Source: Boswellia sacra
Taxonomy: Eukaryota > Streptophyta > Magnoliopsida > Sapindales > Burseraceae
Direction of reading: 5' to 3'
Length of the DNA stretch: 64,000 nucleotides
Assembly: GCA_013180625.2 (NCBI GenBank)
Contig: SNVD02009167.1
Coordinates: 275,501-339,500, forward strand
A program made the translations under genes and the position numbers. The notes beneath the pieces were generated by a model, which was given only the letters and a program-made list of their open reading frames with translations, was not told where the DNA came from and did no database searches. Positions 10,881 through 22,834 of this stretch are shown here, one piece after another (positions within the stretch are counted from its first letter, which is position 1; every line of letters begins with the position of its first letter).

Positions 10881-13800
10881 TGATAGATGAAAATACATGC
10901 CCCGATATATCTCTAGAAACCCTCATCCTGACAAGGTGGAAATTAATTACATATATATATAAATGGAGAACAGTACGTAGTAGTTGCTAGTAAAGTGTTA
11001 CCGATCCACATATTTCATCTCATGATTCAGCATTTTTACAACTTACTAGCCACTCGATATTGACGTACGTATATATCATCAGCTCCATCAATATATTTCA
11101 CAAGCTTGGTTTTGTAGGCTTGGTCGAGTCTCTCGACGAGCAATTTTAAGTGCCAGAAGCCAGAAAGTAGTGATGGTCATGTTCATCGGTCCCTATGTAT
11201 AATCATCATGAGGAAGTTTGCTTATCATTCTTTAAGTAACTTCTTTGGCTTCATCAACAACAAAACGGCCACATAAATCCCATATGCATTTCTCACCCTC
11301 AAGAGAAATGACGCTCAGACATCAGCCTTTTTGCATAAGCTTGCAGACATTCCAATAGATCAAGGCAACTGAGACTCTAAGGCTATCACTGAGGTCATCA
11401 TGATTAGTCTCATAACTGTTACAATACAAATGTGTAAACCAAAACAATTAAGTATAGTTCTCATAATTTATGATCTTAATTTTTATTTGCTGATTAGAGC
11501 AAATTAATCTAGACTACTAGTTCAAGTGAAACTAGTTTAGCAAATATTTTGATTATTTATTATATAATATTTATTTAGTCTTTTGTTTTGATTTATTTTC
11601 TAGTTTTAAAATAGGTTTGAATTTAGGGAAAAAATAGATTTAGTTAATATAGTTAGTTTTCCCATCTGCATAATTTTATTATGGGAATAACTTTTCTATT
11701 AGAACTAGAACTAGTCTAATATAAATAAAGTCTTTTGACTTATTTTGTATTAGTTTTCTTTCGATATAATTTAATCAAAACCTTGTGTCAGTTTTCTTTT
11801 CTATTGTTCAGTAATATCCATGCGCCTGGTAATCCCGTAGTCTTGCGAGATTCAATAGGTTATTAGTAAAACATATTTCAGTAGTTGTGGTTAGTTGTTA
11901 GTTGTGCACAATTCAACGGATTTGTGTTACCCTATCCTATCCTATCCCGATTCTCACTACCTCATAGAGTTTTGCGCATGAATAGTTTTAATTGAACGAG
12001 TAGTTCACTCTCTTATCTCCAAAATCACTTCTACTTACCTATATATGCACTCAATATTTCTCTTTTTTCCGTTTTCCATTTGTAATATTAATGGTATCCT
12101 AAGTGTATATAATTGTTGAAAACAAACATCGAAATCAAATTATTGTTAATAATAAAAGTTAAGAAACAGTGAATTTTCATTATAAGAACTTAAAATTTGA
12201 TTTTGAGAACTTACAACCAAATCGTGGATTCTTTATCATTCTAATTATCAATTAGCAAACTATTTCAATTATTTTGCGAATTGAGAATATTATACTCTCA
12301 ATGGGACGAAGTGAACATTGAGAATTTGTATCATCGGCCGAAGTAGTCAAACTTTGATATTCCGTTAAGCACTTAACAAGGGGCCAAAGGATTAATTAAC
12401 CTATATATTGTTTAAACTTGCTTGGATTGTGATTAACAATTCAGATCTGATGATGAGTAATTGATGGAACTTTTGAAATAAGTATTCAACCACTACATAG
12501 TTTACGTCCACCCTAACCGTGCTAATTTATATACAATATTAAATACAAAGAAAGCCATGCTAGCTAGTCATGGATGACTCACAGCCTCTTTATTTCATGG
12601 TATTTCTTTTAAATACATAGTAGTCAATCGGCCAAGCTACTTGCCAACTGAGCCTTGCTAGCTATATATAATAGATAAAACTACTAGTAATTACATGGCA
12701 CTAAAACTGGTCCCATTTTTAAGTTCGGTCGCCGAATTAACTTTTAGTTCCACAATGTGATTACGCCCCACACCATACTAACACACACATATGCACACAT
12801 TGACAAAAAACTTTTCATCTTCAGGACTGGGAGACTTATGTATCTGAATCGTAATGGTGAGACGCTACGTTCAGATGGGTTATCGGGGTCATAGTAGTAG
12901 AGATTTGTGATTATGATTATCATCATCATCATCATCTTCAGTCCTAATGGCATCGTGAAGGTTTGAAGAGTAATGAGTGCGAAGATTAGAAAATATTGTA
13001 AGAAACGTTTTGTTTCCAATATTAAAAAATGTATAGTATTTAAAATGCGAACGCATGCCTAAGTTCTCTCGTATGCATGGCAAGAGAATAATAATGATGT
13101 AGATGATACAATCCTTAGCCATATACACGGATTATTTATCCAAATGTCTTGTCATGGATCCTTCATCATCATTATATTAATCATAATAGACAAAGGATAA
13201 TAAATTATAGTAGTACTAGACTTATAATCTAAATACAATTCAAACTCTACAACTTGATAACCTATACTGCAAAAATTCATTGGTGGAAGAAAAAACAAAA
13301 TTGAATGAGAGAAGTTATATCTCCAATAAAATTTTGTCACTTAGGCTGCAACATCGTGTTGTAGACTTTGAGTTATATTTTGTTGTAAGTCTAATATTAT
13401 TGAATAAATTAATATAAAAAATTCAAGTCTAATCTCATGTATACAAATCTTTTAACATAATTCCGGTCCATACATAAATTTTTAATTATTTATCTCCTAT
13501 AATAATCAAATGGTTGGGAGAGTTGATGAATTAGCCTCAATAAATATATTTTTTTGAATTTAAGTCTCAATAATTAGAGTAGATAAGATGAGTACTTGTA
13601 TTAACATATTGTGTCAAAAATTTATGTTGAAAGATCTTAACCCTACACATTAAGTTAGAGTCACACTACAGTGTTGCTACATGCATACAAAAATTTTATT
13701 AACCGTTGGATGGTAGTGTCACATTAATTATCCCATTGAACGGCTCTCCTTCAGTTGCCTATTTTTTGCTTCACTTGGCTATTTTATGCAAATCTTACCT

Positions 13801-16800
13801 AGAACCGGTTAGTCCGGTATACCAACTTTGCCCAAAGATATACAACTTTTTTCGTTTATCGTCTGTGGGTCTTTTATCTTTGTAGCCAATAGATACAGGA
13901 GCAGAAGCTTCTGTTGAGTAATCGACCATCCGTTCTGTTGAGTAATCGACCATTCGTCATCTAGGGCATGAGTATTCTACTCATGCAATAGCGTTAGTAG
14001 AACCGATCTGCATGTTTTGTTATGAGATTTCGTGATTCCTTTTCTATGCAGCGTTCTGTCAAAATCGTGACAGAGGACAAAAACGTTGACCTTCGCATGT
14101 TCCATTGGGTTTTTTTTTTTCAACCTTTACCATAGCAAGCATAAAGCATGTTCCATGTCAAAAAGCAGGTTCCATTTGCCGTGGCTTTGTGGTAAAGTGC
14201 CTAAAGCAGTGGGTTTCCGGCATCGGGTTTCAGGCATTGGCTTTTGTCTTTGTCGAGGCACATCTCGCAGGATGAGTTGACATAGGAAGGTGTTGGTCTA
14301 AAACTTTCTGTTGAGTAGTTACAAGCGTAAAAGGAGCGACACCAGTTTGGTGTTTTATGAATGGATATATCTGGTAAGAAGATTTTACTTTACCTATTGG
14401 TCCGTCCTGTTTTAAATTCAATTTTTGTATGGTATTATAAAGGTAAGGAATTTGTGTAATTTGTGTTGTGTTCTTCATTGAAATGTTCTCAGCTATTTAT
14501 ATATACAGTACAATGATATTGAATAGGAAATACAATAAATATTATATATACACAATCCCTATAATTGATCAATTATATTAATAGAGAATTAAAGGGATAG
14601 TTGACCCTAAGTTAATGGAGCAGATTGCTCATTATACCCTAAGTTACTGGAGCAGAATGTTCATTAGGTATGATGTAGATCGATAACCGTGCAAGATGCA
14701 TTTCAATTTACGTGTTGACATGAGGGAAACGGTAGATTTATTTCCAAAAAAACCCAAAAATAACTGCACTTCGCACTTGCATACGACACGTTTGTAGCGT
14801 ATATTTGATAAACATTGAATACTCTGTTTTTGGGCAGATGGTTATTAATATCCTTCCTTCTATGTGTTACGGTGGTTTTATCCATTAAAAGTTTTACGAG
14901 TCTGAAATTCGTTATGGATGTACTTGTAAGTAGTGTTAAGTGAGCACATGTCCATATAGTGTGGAGTTCTTAGTTGGAGAGAAGAATATGACATTAATAA
15001 AAATATACTGTATATGACATGTATGATAACTCACAACCTGGATAATTAATGGACAAGTCATATAAATGGATATCATTGTTTTGGAGTAGAGTTGTGGGTA
15101 GCGTGGCATCAGGGCTATGAATATGAATGCTGTATAGTTTTGTTTCATTATGAAAGAAGACCTTAGCGGGATTGATGTTGCATGAAACTGTATCTCTACA
15201 ACTTCTCGAACTTCATGTATGTAAATAAGTTCACAGCACCTTAGGGCATTATTGCAGGTAGCATAGTATACTTCTACAACAGGTGCATTATCTCTTATAT
15301 TGTTTATTTATGTTCATATTTTGACATGAAAGAATCAACATGTAGTATCATACATGTAGGTAACGTTATTATGTTAAAGGTACTATTAAACCCGAGTAGC
15401 TTGGTTGTGTTGACCCAAAAAAGTTTTGAGATGTCTTGTGAAATTACAAAATAAAGTTATATAGGGTTTAATAATTCTTCAATATGGCCTGCCTTTTGCA
15501 TATAGCGTGGTAGCTGTCATAATAGTCACAGTTGGCATTGAGATCTTCCAGTGTGTAGTGGCATGTAGCTTCATAGGTAAAATTTTGGATTTTCAGTAGA
15601 CATAGGTTCAACAGGTACATATTATGGATGGCAAAAGGATGACATTTTCAATGTAGGTAGGTCATTGTCATAGCACATATAAACAGTTATCGAGTCGATC
15701 ATTTCTTTACTGTTATTTTTGTAGCCACACTTATAAATCGAGTAGGTTCGGTGTCAATTTCGTATACATCATACTTCTACTGATTTGGCAGAAACTATGT
15801 GAGTTGAAAAGGATATTTTGGCGTTTGATATGAGGCGGAAGTTATATTGTTTGATCATGTGTTTAGTTTACAAAATTGAGGACAGTATTAGTAATGATTA
15901 TTATTGAGTACGGGTAATGTCGGAATTCCCCATTCACTTTTTTTTTAAAACTGTATGAAGTGTGAGACAGGCATTTGAAGTTTGTAGTTTTTTGTATGTG
16001 TTTTATTGAATGGCAAGGATATGATCTTAGTTTGTCATTTTAAGAAAAGAGTTGGAATGACTATATCCATGGGTACTCTTACACGGATAAACGAGGTCTT
16101 CCAAACCATCGTTCCTTGATGCTATTACTGTGGTATTTGTGACATATTGTGTTCACCCACAACATTCTGTCCTTTGTTCCCATCTCCAACACGATGATTG
16201 AGTTTCACCAACTCTTCGTTTGCAGCGTCATCATTGTCCATCTACACACTACCTCTGAACTTCATTGAAAATGACTGGTAATAGGAAACCTCCAATGCCA
16301 TGACAATGATTAAACCTCTTCAGACCGCTAACCACAAAACCCCAAATACTCCTCCTGACATTTCCAACCATTGTAAATGCAAACATTTCCATCAGATACA
16401 AGCATGGAGCCAGTGTGCATGCAATAACTAAAAATATGGATATAAATGGCTAAAATCGTCAATATGCATGTGCTTCAAATCCACATTTCACCCCTATGCC
16501 ACCTTCACAGCCATGGCAAGGACCTAATCTATCAGAGGAAATTAGTTCACTTTGAAACATGCGACGATGACATTGCGAAGGCATTGATCCAATCTTCTGT
16601 GAACAAATACGAAAATATTTGTTCCTGGCTACTAGCAATAAAATTGCAACACAATAGAGATTGACAGACTTACAGCTTCTTCAAACTTTGGAATCTGGTA
16701 GCATCATACACTAACAACCTCGATTATACATATATGCAGCACAAATCCAATAAAGCTTAGCATATGCATTTGTACAACCACATTTCATCAACAAAGACAT

Positions 16801-17258
16801 ATATTTCTGCTAACAAACATCCCCTCATCAATTACTAGCCAGTATAATAAACTAACTGATACCCCTTTCGTATTTGTAGTCAAAAGGAGAAGCAGAAGAA
16901 TGAGTACACCTCATCATGAGAAATCGACACTACTCTTCCTATTTTACTAGAGTGGTTGTGACAAGGTTTGAGTAAAATCCATTGCTTCACTGTATTCAAT
17001 GCTTCATATAACAATTAAAAGATGAAGCGATGATGAATACATGGCCACTAAACAATTGAAAAACTTGTGATGCTGGGAAGATGAGTGCTGAATATGGAAA
17101 AGAAGCTGTTGATCTCTGCCTGTTCCCCGGGTAATCTCGATGTGGTACTTATAATCAAAGAACTCTAAAATCTAATTCAACTGCAAATAAAAGAAATCTA
17201 AATTTCTAAAGTTCGGTAAAGCAAAGAAAAATGGCCTTAACACCTTTCACTGTGAGAC
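10881..17258. other. Unassigned intergenic DNA
   Basis: Mixed AT-rich DNA without a recognisable gene. The parts 10900-11460 and 16080-16930 have more balanced composition and short minus-strand open segments that could be decayed exons, but none matches a family I know. At 11560-12060 the sequence resembles an LTR promoter region (TATAAATAAAG near 11720, a short repeat of CTATC near 11930-11950), but no boundary or partner was found. The stretch 12470-12700 is similar to 24300-24490. Confidence 0.4.
16125..16241 (-). CDS. Short ORF, unrecognised (38 codons)
   Basis: A minus-strand open frame starting MDNDDAANEELVKLNHRVG, with acidic and Asn-rich composition and no low-complexity artefact. 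No start-context or splice evidence ties it to a larger gene, and I do not recognise it. It could be an exon of a decayed transposon or host gene, or chance. Confidence 0.2.
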   Translation of the reverse strand: MDNDDAANEELVKLNHRVGDGNKGQNVVGEHNMSQIPQ

Positions 17259-17271
17259 TAGCACCGTCAAC

Positions 17272-17538
17272 CTACAATGGGTTGGTTCAAGTGGTAAGGG
17301 CGGTCCAGGAAGAAGTTGGTAAGACCAACGGTAAAGTCCTGGGTTTGAATCTTCATAATGGCCTCTTCCCATGAGGTAAGCGGGAGATTGTGATAGTGGG
17401 TTGTGGTCGCGCTAGTCTCCCTCGAGGATTAGTTGTGATCGTGATAGTGGGTTGTGGTCACGCTAGTCTTCCCGAAGATTAGTTGTGGTGCGCGTAAGCT
17501 GGCCCGGACACCTCGGATATAAAAAACAAAAAAAAGAG
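17272..17538 (+). mobile_element. tRNA-derived SINE
   Basis: The 5' end contains a box-A-like GGTTCAAGTGG (17284-17294) and, about 50 bp on, a box-B-like GGTTTGAATCTTC, the internal RNA polymerase III promoter of tRNA-derived SINEs. The body holds two imperfect copies of a GATAGTGGGTTGTGGTC...CGCTAGTCT block, and the 3' end is an A-rich tail (ATAAAAAACAAAAAAAAG). The flanks TAGCACCGTCAAC (17259-17271) and TAGCACCCTCACC (17539-17551) form a 13-bp TSD with two mismatches. Length about 267 bp, usual for plant SINEs. It has no coding capacity and would move using LINE machinery. Confidence 0.82.
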
Positions 17539-17551
17539 TAGCACCCTCACC

Positions 17552-18187
17552 GTGGAGTCGGGATTTGGCTCTCATGGTTTATTCTTGACCATTAAATCGA
17601 CATGTCGATGATGGTTGTATTGTTGGGAGGACGTCCAGAACCACAAACTATAGTCGCTCTCCAGATTTCGCTAAAGACAATTGCATTTGGCTGGTAGCTC
17701 TGATGGGAGGCGACGTCTGACACCGTCGCAAGAGACGACAAAGAATGGCTAGAACAGGATTTAGCCTTTTACAAGTTTTCCTCCCCATTAAAGATTTTAT
17801 GATTCTTCAAAAGTAAATGATCTATTTAACGTACTATATTCTTACCCTTGGGATATCAACAGAGCCCTTTACAATAATTTTTCCCCCTTTATTAATTTGG
17901 GTCGTTATTTACGATTTTTTTGACGATATTTTTGCACATTCGTCTATAACTTCGATAATTTTTGTTACTGCCCCCCTTATACAACATTTACTTCGTTTGC
18001 GCCTTTAATTGTCCTTTGGCAATTTTTGCACATCCTTTTTTTTAACTTTTTATTTCTACGTAACGATTTCTGCATGTAAGCTCCAACGTAACTAGTAAAT
18101 GTTTTTTACGACATATTTACTTAGGTTACACCTTTTATAAAATTCTTTACGCCCTTTGCACACCTGGTCACGCATTTTTGAAATATG
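17552..18187. other. Unassigned DNA left of the gag-only retrotransposon
   Basis: No gene seen. The part 17850-18190 is pyrimidine-rich with repeated TTTACG/TTTACTT motifs that continue at 22835-23600, on the other side of the retrotransposon insertion. That supports one continuous pre-insertion sequence. Confidence 0.5.
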
Positions 18188-18192
18188 TGTTC

Positions 18193-18621
18193 TGTAGACG
18201 TCAAATTTTCGCCTACTTGAAGAATGCGCGCTGCGGACTTGTGTGAGAGCTGAGCACCACAGAATAGAGAAAAAATGGTCAGAGGATTAGTCGGTGGTGG
18301 TGCCGACTAATCCTCTCCGACGCTCAAGTTAGTGACTGAAGGAAATATATTATATTCAGTATGTTCTCAATCTTGAGATTTTAAACTCTCGAATTCATCT
18401 GATCACGTTATCATTCATCCAAAATTCAAAGTCTAATTAACCCATTCGGGATTTACATGATTTAATTCATTCGGAATTAAGCATTCGGAAGTGACTGATC
18501 TGACCTCAACTGACTCTGAACCAATGAGAAATTTTACTCGGTAGCTCTATCAGAATTCCATTCGGTATATTTTTACTCCAAAGTCTCCCCAACTTAATCT
18601 AAGCAATTTTTACACTCTACA
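18193..18621 (-). repeat. 3' LTR of TR-GAG element
   Basis: 429 bp, nearly identical to 22400-22829 (a few substitutions and one 1-base indel visible). That points to a fairly recent insertion compared with the Copia and Gypsy elements of this window. Confidence 0.93.
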
Positions 18622-20705
18622 TAAGCCCCCCAGTTTTTTAGATTTCAAAGAAATCTATAAAGCTTTAATATTAAAATTTTGAATTCTGAAGCTTGTAATC
18701 GGAATTTTTTTTTCTAATTCCAACATAGAACTTTTAATTTGGTATTCAGAAAACTAAAAAATTCTTGAACATTCCAATGCTTTGTACTTATTGATTCGGA
18801 AAGTTGAGTTCGGTATGTCTAAATTCCTATAAGCTTCATACTTCTCCTTCACAAAGCATTATTTTGTCTTTTAGTGTTCCATTCCTTCATCCATGTAGGC
18901 TTCCATTATCATGACTTTATTGACCCCACAATGGCTTTATACTACTTCCATGATTAACCAATATATTATTCAGCCCAAATAAACTTTTTGCTTGCTGTCA
19001 AACGGTTCTAGACAACTTGACTTGTCAGAATTTCCAGCCCATTCCTTTAAAGCCAAACTAACCTTTACAACTTTATTTTACTTTACCCATTCGATATTGA
19101 TCTCAAGATGCAGAGGCGTCTTTGTACCGTGTCCTTAAGAAAAGCACGCTTTTGGATGACTCTTGAAAACCATGAATCTATTTGGTGTTTACTCTGAAGG
19201 CTAGATGTAACCACCAAATCAGAAGCCCAGTGCACATGCTTCACATAATAAAAAATAAAGCTTGCATATGATAGCTTGCATGTCTCATTCAGGTCTGATT
19301 GCATTACCTTGGAAAGTCTGCTCGGTAACTTTATAACATCCTACAAAACTTCAGAGCCCATACTTTTTTACTCTGAATGCGTGTAAGCATATTTAATTAC
19401 TTCTAATTTTCCTTCTATCTTTAATCAGCATAAACCCATATGACTTCATTTTTAATAGTTGGACTACCATGATTGAAATGTCCAAGCCAACAATCCTAAT
19501 CAATTCAGCATTTCAGACCATTATTTTTTTTCTTCTATGCCAATTGTCTCAGCCACGCTTCCACAGTTACACTAAACTTTATACTACTTTTATTCACTAG
19601 ACATGTTTTATTCGGAAGTACAGAAAGAAATTAAAAAATTTCATACCTACAATTTCTTTTCGGACTTTCTTATAAGCACTTGCACTCATATTCACATTGA
19701 TTTTCCATATAAGCAACTCAACTACGCCATATTGATTGAATCACAATGTGAGTTGCTTTAATTAATTCGGTAGCCCAGATATATACCTTGCATTCGACCT
19801 TTCTAAGAAGCCAACAGAGTTAACTACAAGTGTTTTACTCTATTAGAATTTGTATTCAGTAGAATTAAACTAAATAGCTTACTCCACCCAAACTTTCTAA
19901 TAAGATTAAAGTAATAAACTTTATCTTATTCTAGAAATTCGTTACTGACTATAACCCATTATTCTAAATTTAGTCAGCCCTGAAATTTTTAACATATTGA
20001 TCTTTATATTTTTCATACAATTATCGTATTCCTATTCAGTTTGACAGGAACCCACATGTAATTATCTCTTTATTTAGATTGTTCCAATTCAGATTGATTG
20101 AGACCTATTAAGGATATGTTGTTCCAATTCATATTGATCGGAACCTATAAAATATATTCCGATTCAAATTGATTGAAACCTAACGAATTAATTAGGGAGA
20201 GTAGACCTTTTTTTTTTCTTTTTAACAAGAGTATATTAATTATCATATCACTTGTTCTACATGATGTTTCTCTCTTCCCAGCCATCTGAAGTACCCAACT
20301 TCGAAAGGCCTTATATGGCTTACCATTTGCCATTTAGACTTATTAACCTCATGAGCATGACTAACTTAAAGCTAATTTGCTTTAAACTGTAATAATTTGT
20401 CCACTCATTCATATGAAACAAATAAAATTTATTGCTCAATATTGTAAACCTTAAGGGATTAACCAGCATAAATGAACTTAATCCTTAAGGGATTATTCAA
20501 CCTATCAGTGAAATTTAATCTAAAGAAAACAAAATGAAAGATATTGACTAACTGATAATGATTCTGAAATTTTGAATTGATTCATTCGATTTCAGATCTT
20601 TTTTCCTTCTTGTTGACGAGGTCTAATCTCTATGCATTCCTTCTCAGCAACAATTTCATTTGAATATTTGTCCCACCTCATACGAAAGTCTGCTAGTATC
20701 AAACC
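18622..20705. other. Non-coding interior of TR-GAG element
   Basis: About 2.1 kb between the gag stop and the 3' LTR. Recurrent ATTCGG and CTTTCTAA words and a repeated TTCAGATTGATTGAAACCTA-like block at about 20085-20180 (three variants) are visible. No pol domain occurs on either strand. Confidence 0.7.
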
Positions 20706-22361
20706 TCAAGAGATGGTATCAACGTAATCATCATCACTTGTTGTATCCTCGAAACTTTTTTGTTCGAACTCGGCCTTACTGACACCTTGTTCGTCTTCTT
20801 GCACTTGCATAATGAACTCATGTAGTTTGCCTTGATGAATCAGTGCTTCGATCTGATTTCTCAAGTTATAACAATCAGCAGTATTATGGCCGAAATCTTC
20901 ATGGAAGTCATAATACTTGCTTTTGTTTCTTTTCTCTAGACTTCCTCTAATTGGGGGGAGGCTTTTTGTACAAATTTTGTTCACGCATCGCAGCAAGTAC
21001 TTGTTCTCTGCTTGCTGTCAAGGGTGTTAAGGTTGTATAATGTGAAGAAGTTTTCTCATTCTTCCGTTGTCTATTCCGCTCAGAATTTGTGTCGAGGTTT
21101 GTCGACTTGGACCTTTTGCTATTTTTCCCTTCTCCCCTATAATCTTCTTTCTTCCTGCGTTTGTTGGTCATACCGAGGGTCTCTCTTTTTGCTTGAAAAA
21201 GTTCTTCAGCTTCAACTACCTTTAAAGCGCGCTCGTAAGCCTCAGAGTATGATCTTGGTTTATTTTCCCGAAAAGAAAACCAAAGCCTACTCGAGCGTAT
21301 GTTACGAGTGATTCAATCTAACGCATATCGATCTTCGAAAGCTCCAAGCTGCATCACATCATTATGAAACCTATTGACAAAGCTTCGAAGAGACTCACCA
21401 TCTTCTTGATGAATTTCTAAAAGCGAGGAAACTTCCCTCTCAGGACTTTTTGCCTCTCGAAATTGGTTAGCAAACTCTCGGCATAAATGTGAGAAAAAAT
21501 GGATACTCCTTGGTCGTAGCTTTCTGTACCATGCTCGAGCTGGACCTGCGAAGGTTAAGGGAAAAGTCTTACACTTTGCATCATCCGAAACTCCTTGTAC
21601 GTCCATTAGCTCTTTATATAGTTGAATATGAGCTAATGGATCGGATTGCCCAGTATATGGTGCTATTGGTGGCATGGCAAACCTCCTCGGTAGTCCAGCT
21701 CGTTCTATTCTCCCAACAAACGGTGATTCTAACTCCCTCAAAGGATCATAGTCTCTAGTCCGAGTGCTTTTTGAATTACGAAGATCGTCAATTTGTTCCT
21801 CCAGATATCGAACCCTGACTTGCCATTGATCTCCTTGGTCAAAATCTTTTTTCTCATCCCTTCGTTTAGATCGTCTTCGCGCGTCAAGTGAATGCCTCAG
21901 ATCACTTCTATCAAGAGTTTCTCTTCGAGTATGAGTGCTACCTGATAGACTCTCCGTGATCGATCTTGTATTTTTATTTGTTAATGAGTCTTTTCTGGAC
22001 TCATCCTGACGTCTACTGTGAGAATCAGCAGAATTGTCATCTTCTTGCTCCTTTCTTTTCTCATGATTGGACCGATCTTGATAGCTTCGGTGATCATGAC
22101 CATGTTCTGTCTCTTTAGTTTTATTCATCTGATCCATCATTTCCTTCATTTTATCTGCATCTCACGATTCTATTGGGTCAAATCTCTAATTTCCGCATTA
22201 GCACTAGGAGCCTTTGAATTTTTTGCCCCAGCGTTTGCTTTCGTCATTCTTCCTCGTGGTTTCTTTCCCTTTGCGATTTCTCGCAAAGTTTCACCGGTGT
22301 TTCTCGTATCCCGAGTTTCTGAAACTGTTACCGTATGAACTTCAGCCAGATTTGTAGTCAT
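20706..22361 (-). CDS. gag: Gag of the TR-GAG retrotransposon (interrupted)
   Basis: Reading from 22361 downward, the first frame (to 22170) starts MTTNLAEVHTVTVSETRDT and is basic. The main frame 22149-21313 begins with about 120 residues rich in Asp/Arg/Ser/His and a predicted helix RVRYLEEQIDDLRN. It then has a typical retrotransposon gag domain (PPIAPYTGQSDPLAHIQLY, LTFAGPARAWYRKL, CREFANQF, LLEIHQEDGESLRSFVNRF). The end (20996-20706) carries DFHEDFGHNTADCYNLRNQIE, the degenerate zinc-knuckle-like segment seen in this gag class, then an acidic tail. At least two frame changes separate the pieces. The structural role, particle formation and RNA packaging, is family knowledge. Confidence 0.85.
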
Positions 22362-22399
22362 GACTTTTTATATGTCGATTCCCCACAGACGGCACCAAC

Positions 22400-22829
22400 T
22401 GTAGACGTCAAATTTTTGCCTACTTGAAGAATGCGCGCTGCGGACTTGTGTGAGAGCTGAGCACCTACAGAATAGAGAAAAAATGGTCAGATGATTAGTC
22501 GGTGGTGGTGCCGACTAATCCTCTCCGACGCTCAAGTCAGTGACTGAAGGAAATATATTATATTCAGTATGTTCTCAATCTTGAGATTTTAAACTCTCGA
22601 ATTCATCTGATCACGTTATCATTCATCCAAAATTCAAAGTCTAATTAACCCATTCGGGATTTACATGATTTAATCCATTCGGAATTAAGCATTCGGAAGT
22701 GACTGATCTGACCTCAACTGACTTTGAACCAATGAGAAATTTTACTCGGTAGCTCTATCAGAATTCCATTCGGTATATTTTTACTCCAAAGTCTACCCAA
22801 CTTAATCTAAGCAATTTTTACACTCTACA
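22400..22829 (-). repeat. 5' LTR of TR-GAG element
   Basis: 430 bp partner of 18193-18621. Transcription would run leftward into gag. It contains a strong internal inverted repeat (GATTAGTCGG...CCGACTAATC, about 22494-22518). Confidence 0.93.
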
Positions 22830-22834
22830 TGTTC

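Larger units (their letters stand above)
18188..22834 (-). mobile_element. Complete non-autonomous LTR retrotransposon encoding only gag (TR-GAG type)
   Basis: Two near-identical LTRs (18193-18621 and 22400-22829) start TGTAGAGTG and end GTCTACA when read on the minus strand. They are flanked by the exact 5-bp TSD TGTTC (18188-18192 and 22830-22834). On the minus strand the 5' LTR is followed by a primer-site-like TGGTGCCGTCTGTGGGGA (about 22381-22398), then gag. A purine run AACTGGGGGG lies just before the 3' LTR (about 18627-18636). The 2 kb between gag and the 3' LTR has no protease, RT, RNase H or integrase. It must have relied on an autonomous partner, not seen in this window. Confidence 0.9.

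Noticed and set aside
11560..12060. Solo LTR or TRIM
   Set aside because: TATAAATAAAG and pyrimidine-rich context are suggestive, but no TG...CA boundaries, TSD or second copy were found.
12744..13128. Minus-strand small peptide gene (Asp/His-rich stretch)
   Set aside because: The acidic run is a GAT trinucleotide repeat, and two overlapping frames are equally open; no known peptide motif was recognised.
14086..14280. 64-codon ORF with basic C-terminus
   Set aside because: Poly-Phe start from a T run, no family resemblance, no splice or promoter support.
17280..17360. Functional tRNA gene
   Set aside because: Box A and box B are present, but no cloverleaf with anticodon and acceptor stem can be formed; tail and TSD indicate a SINE.
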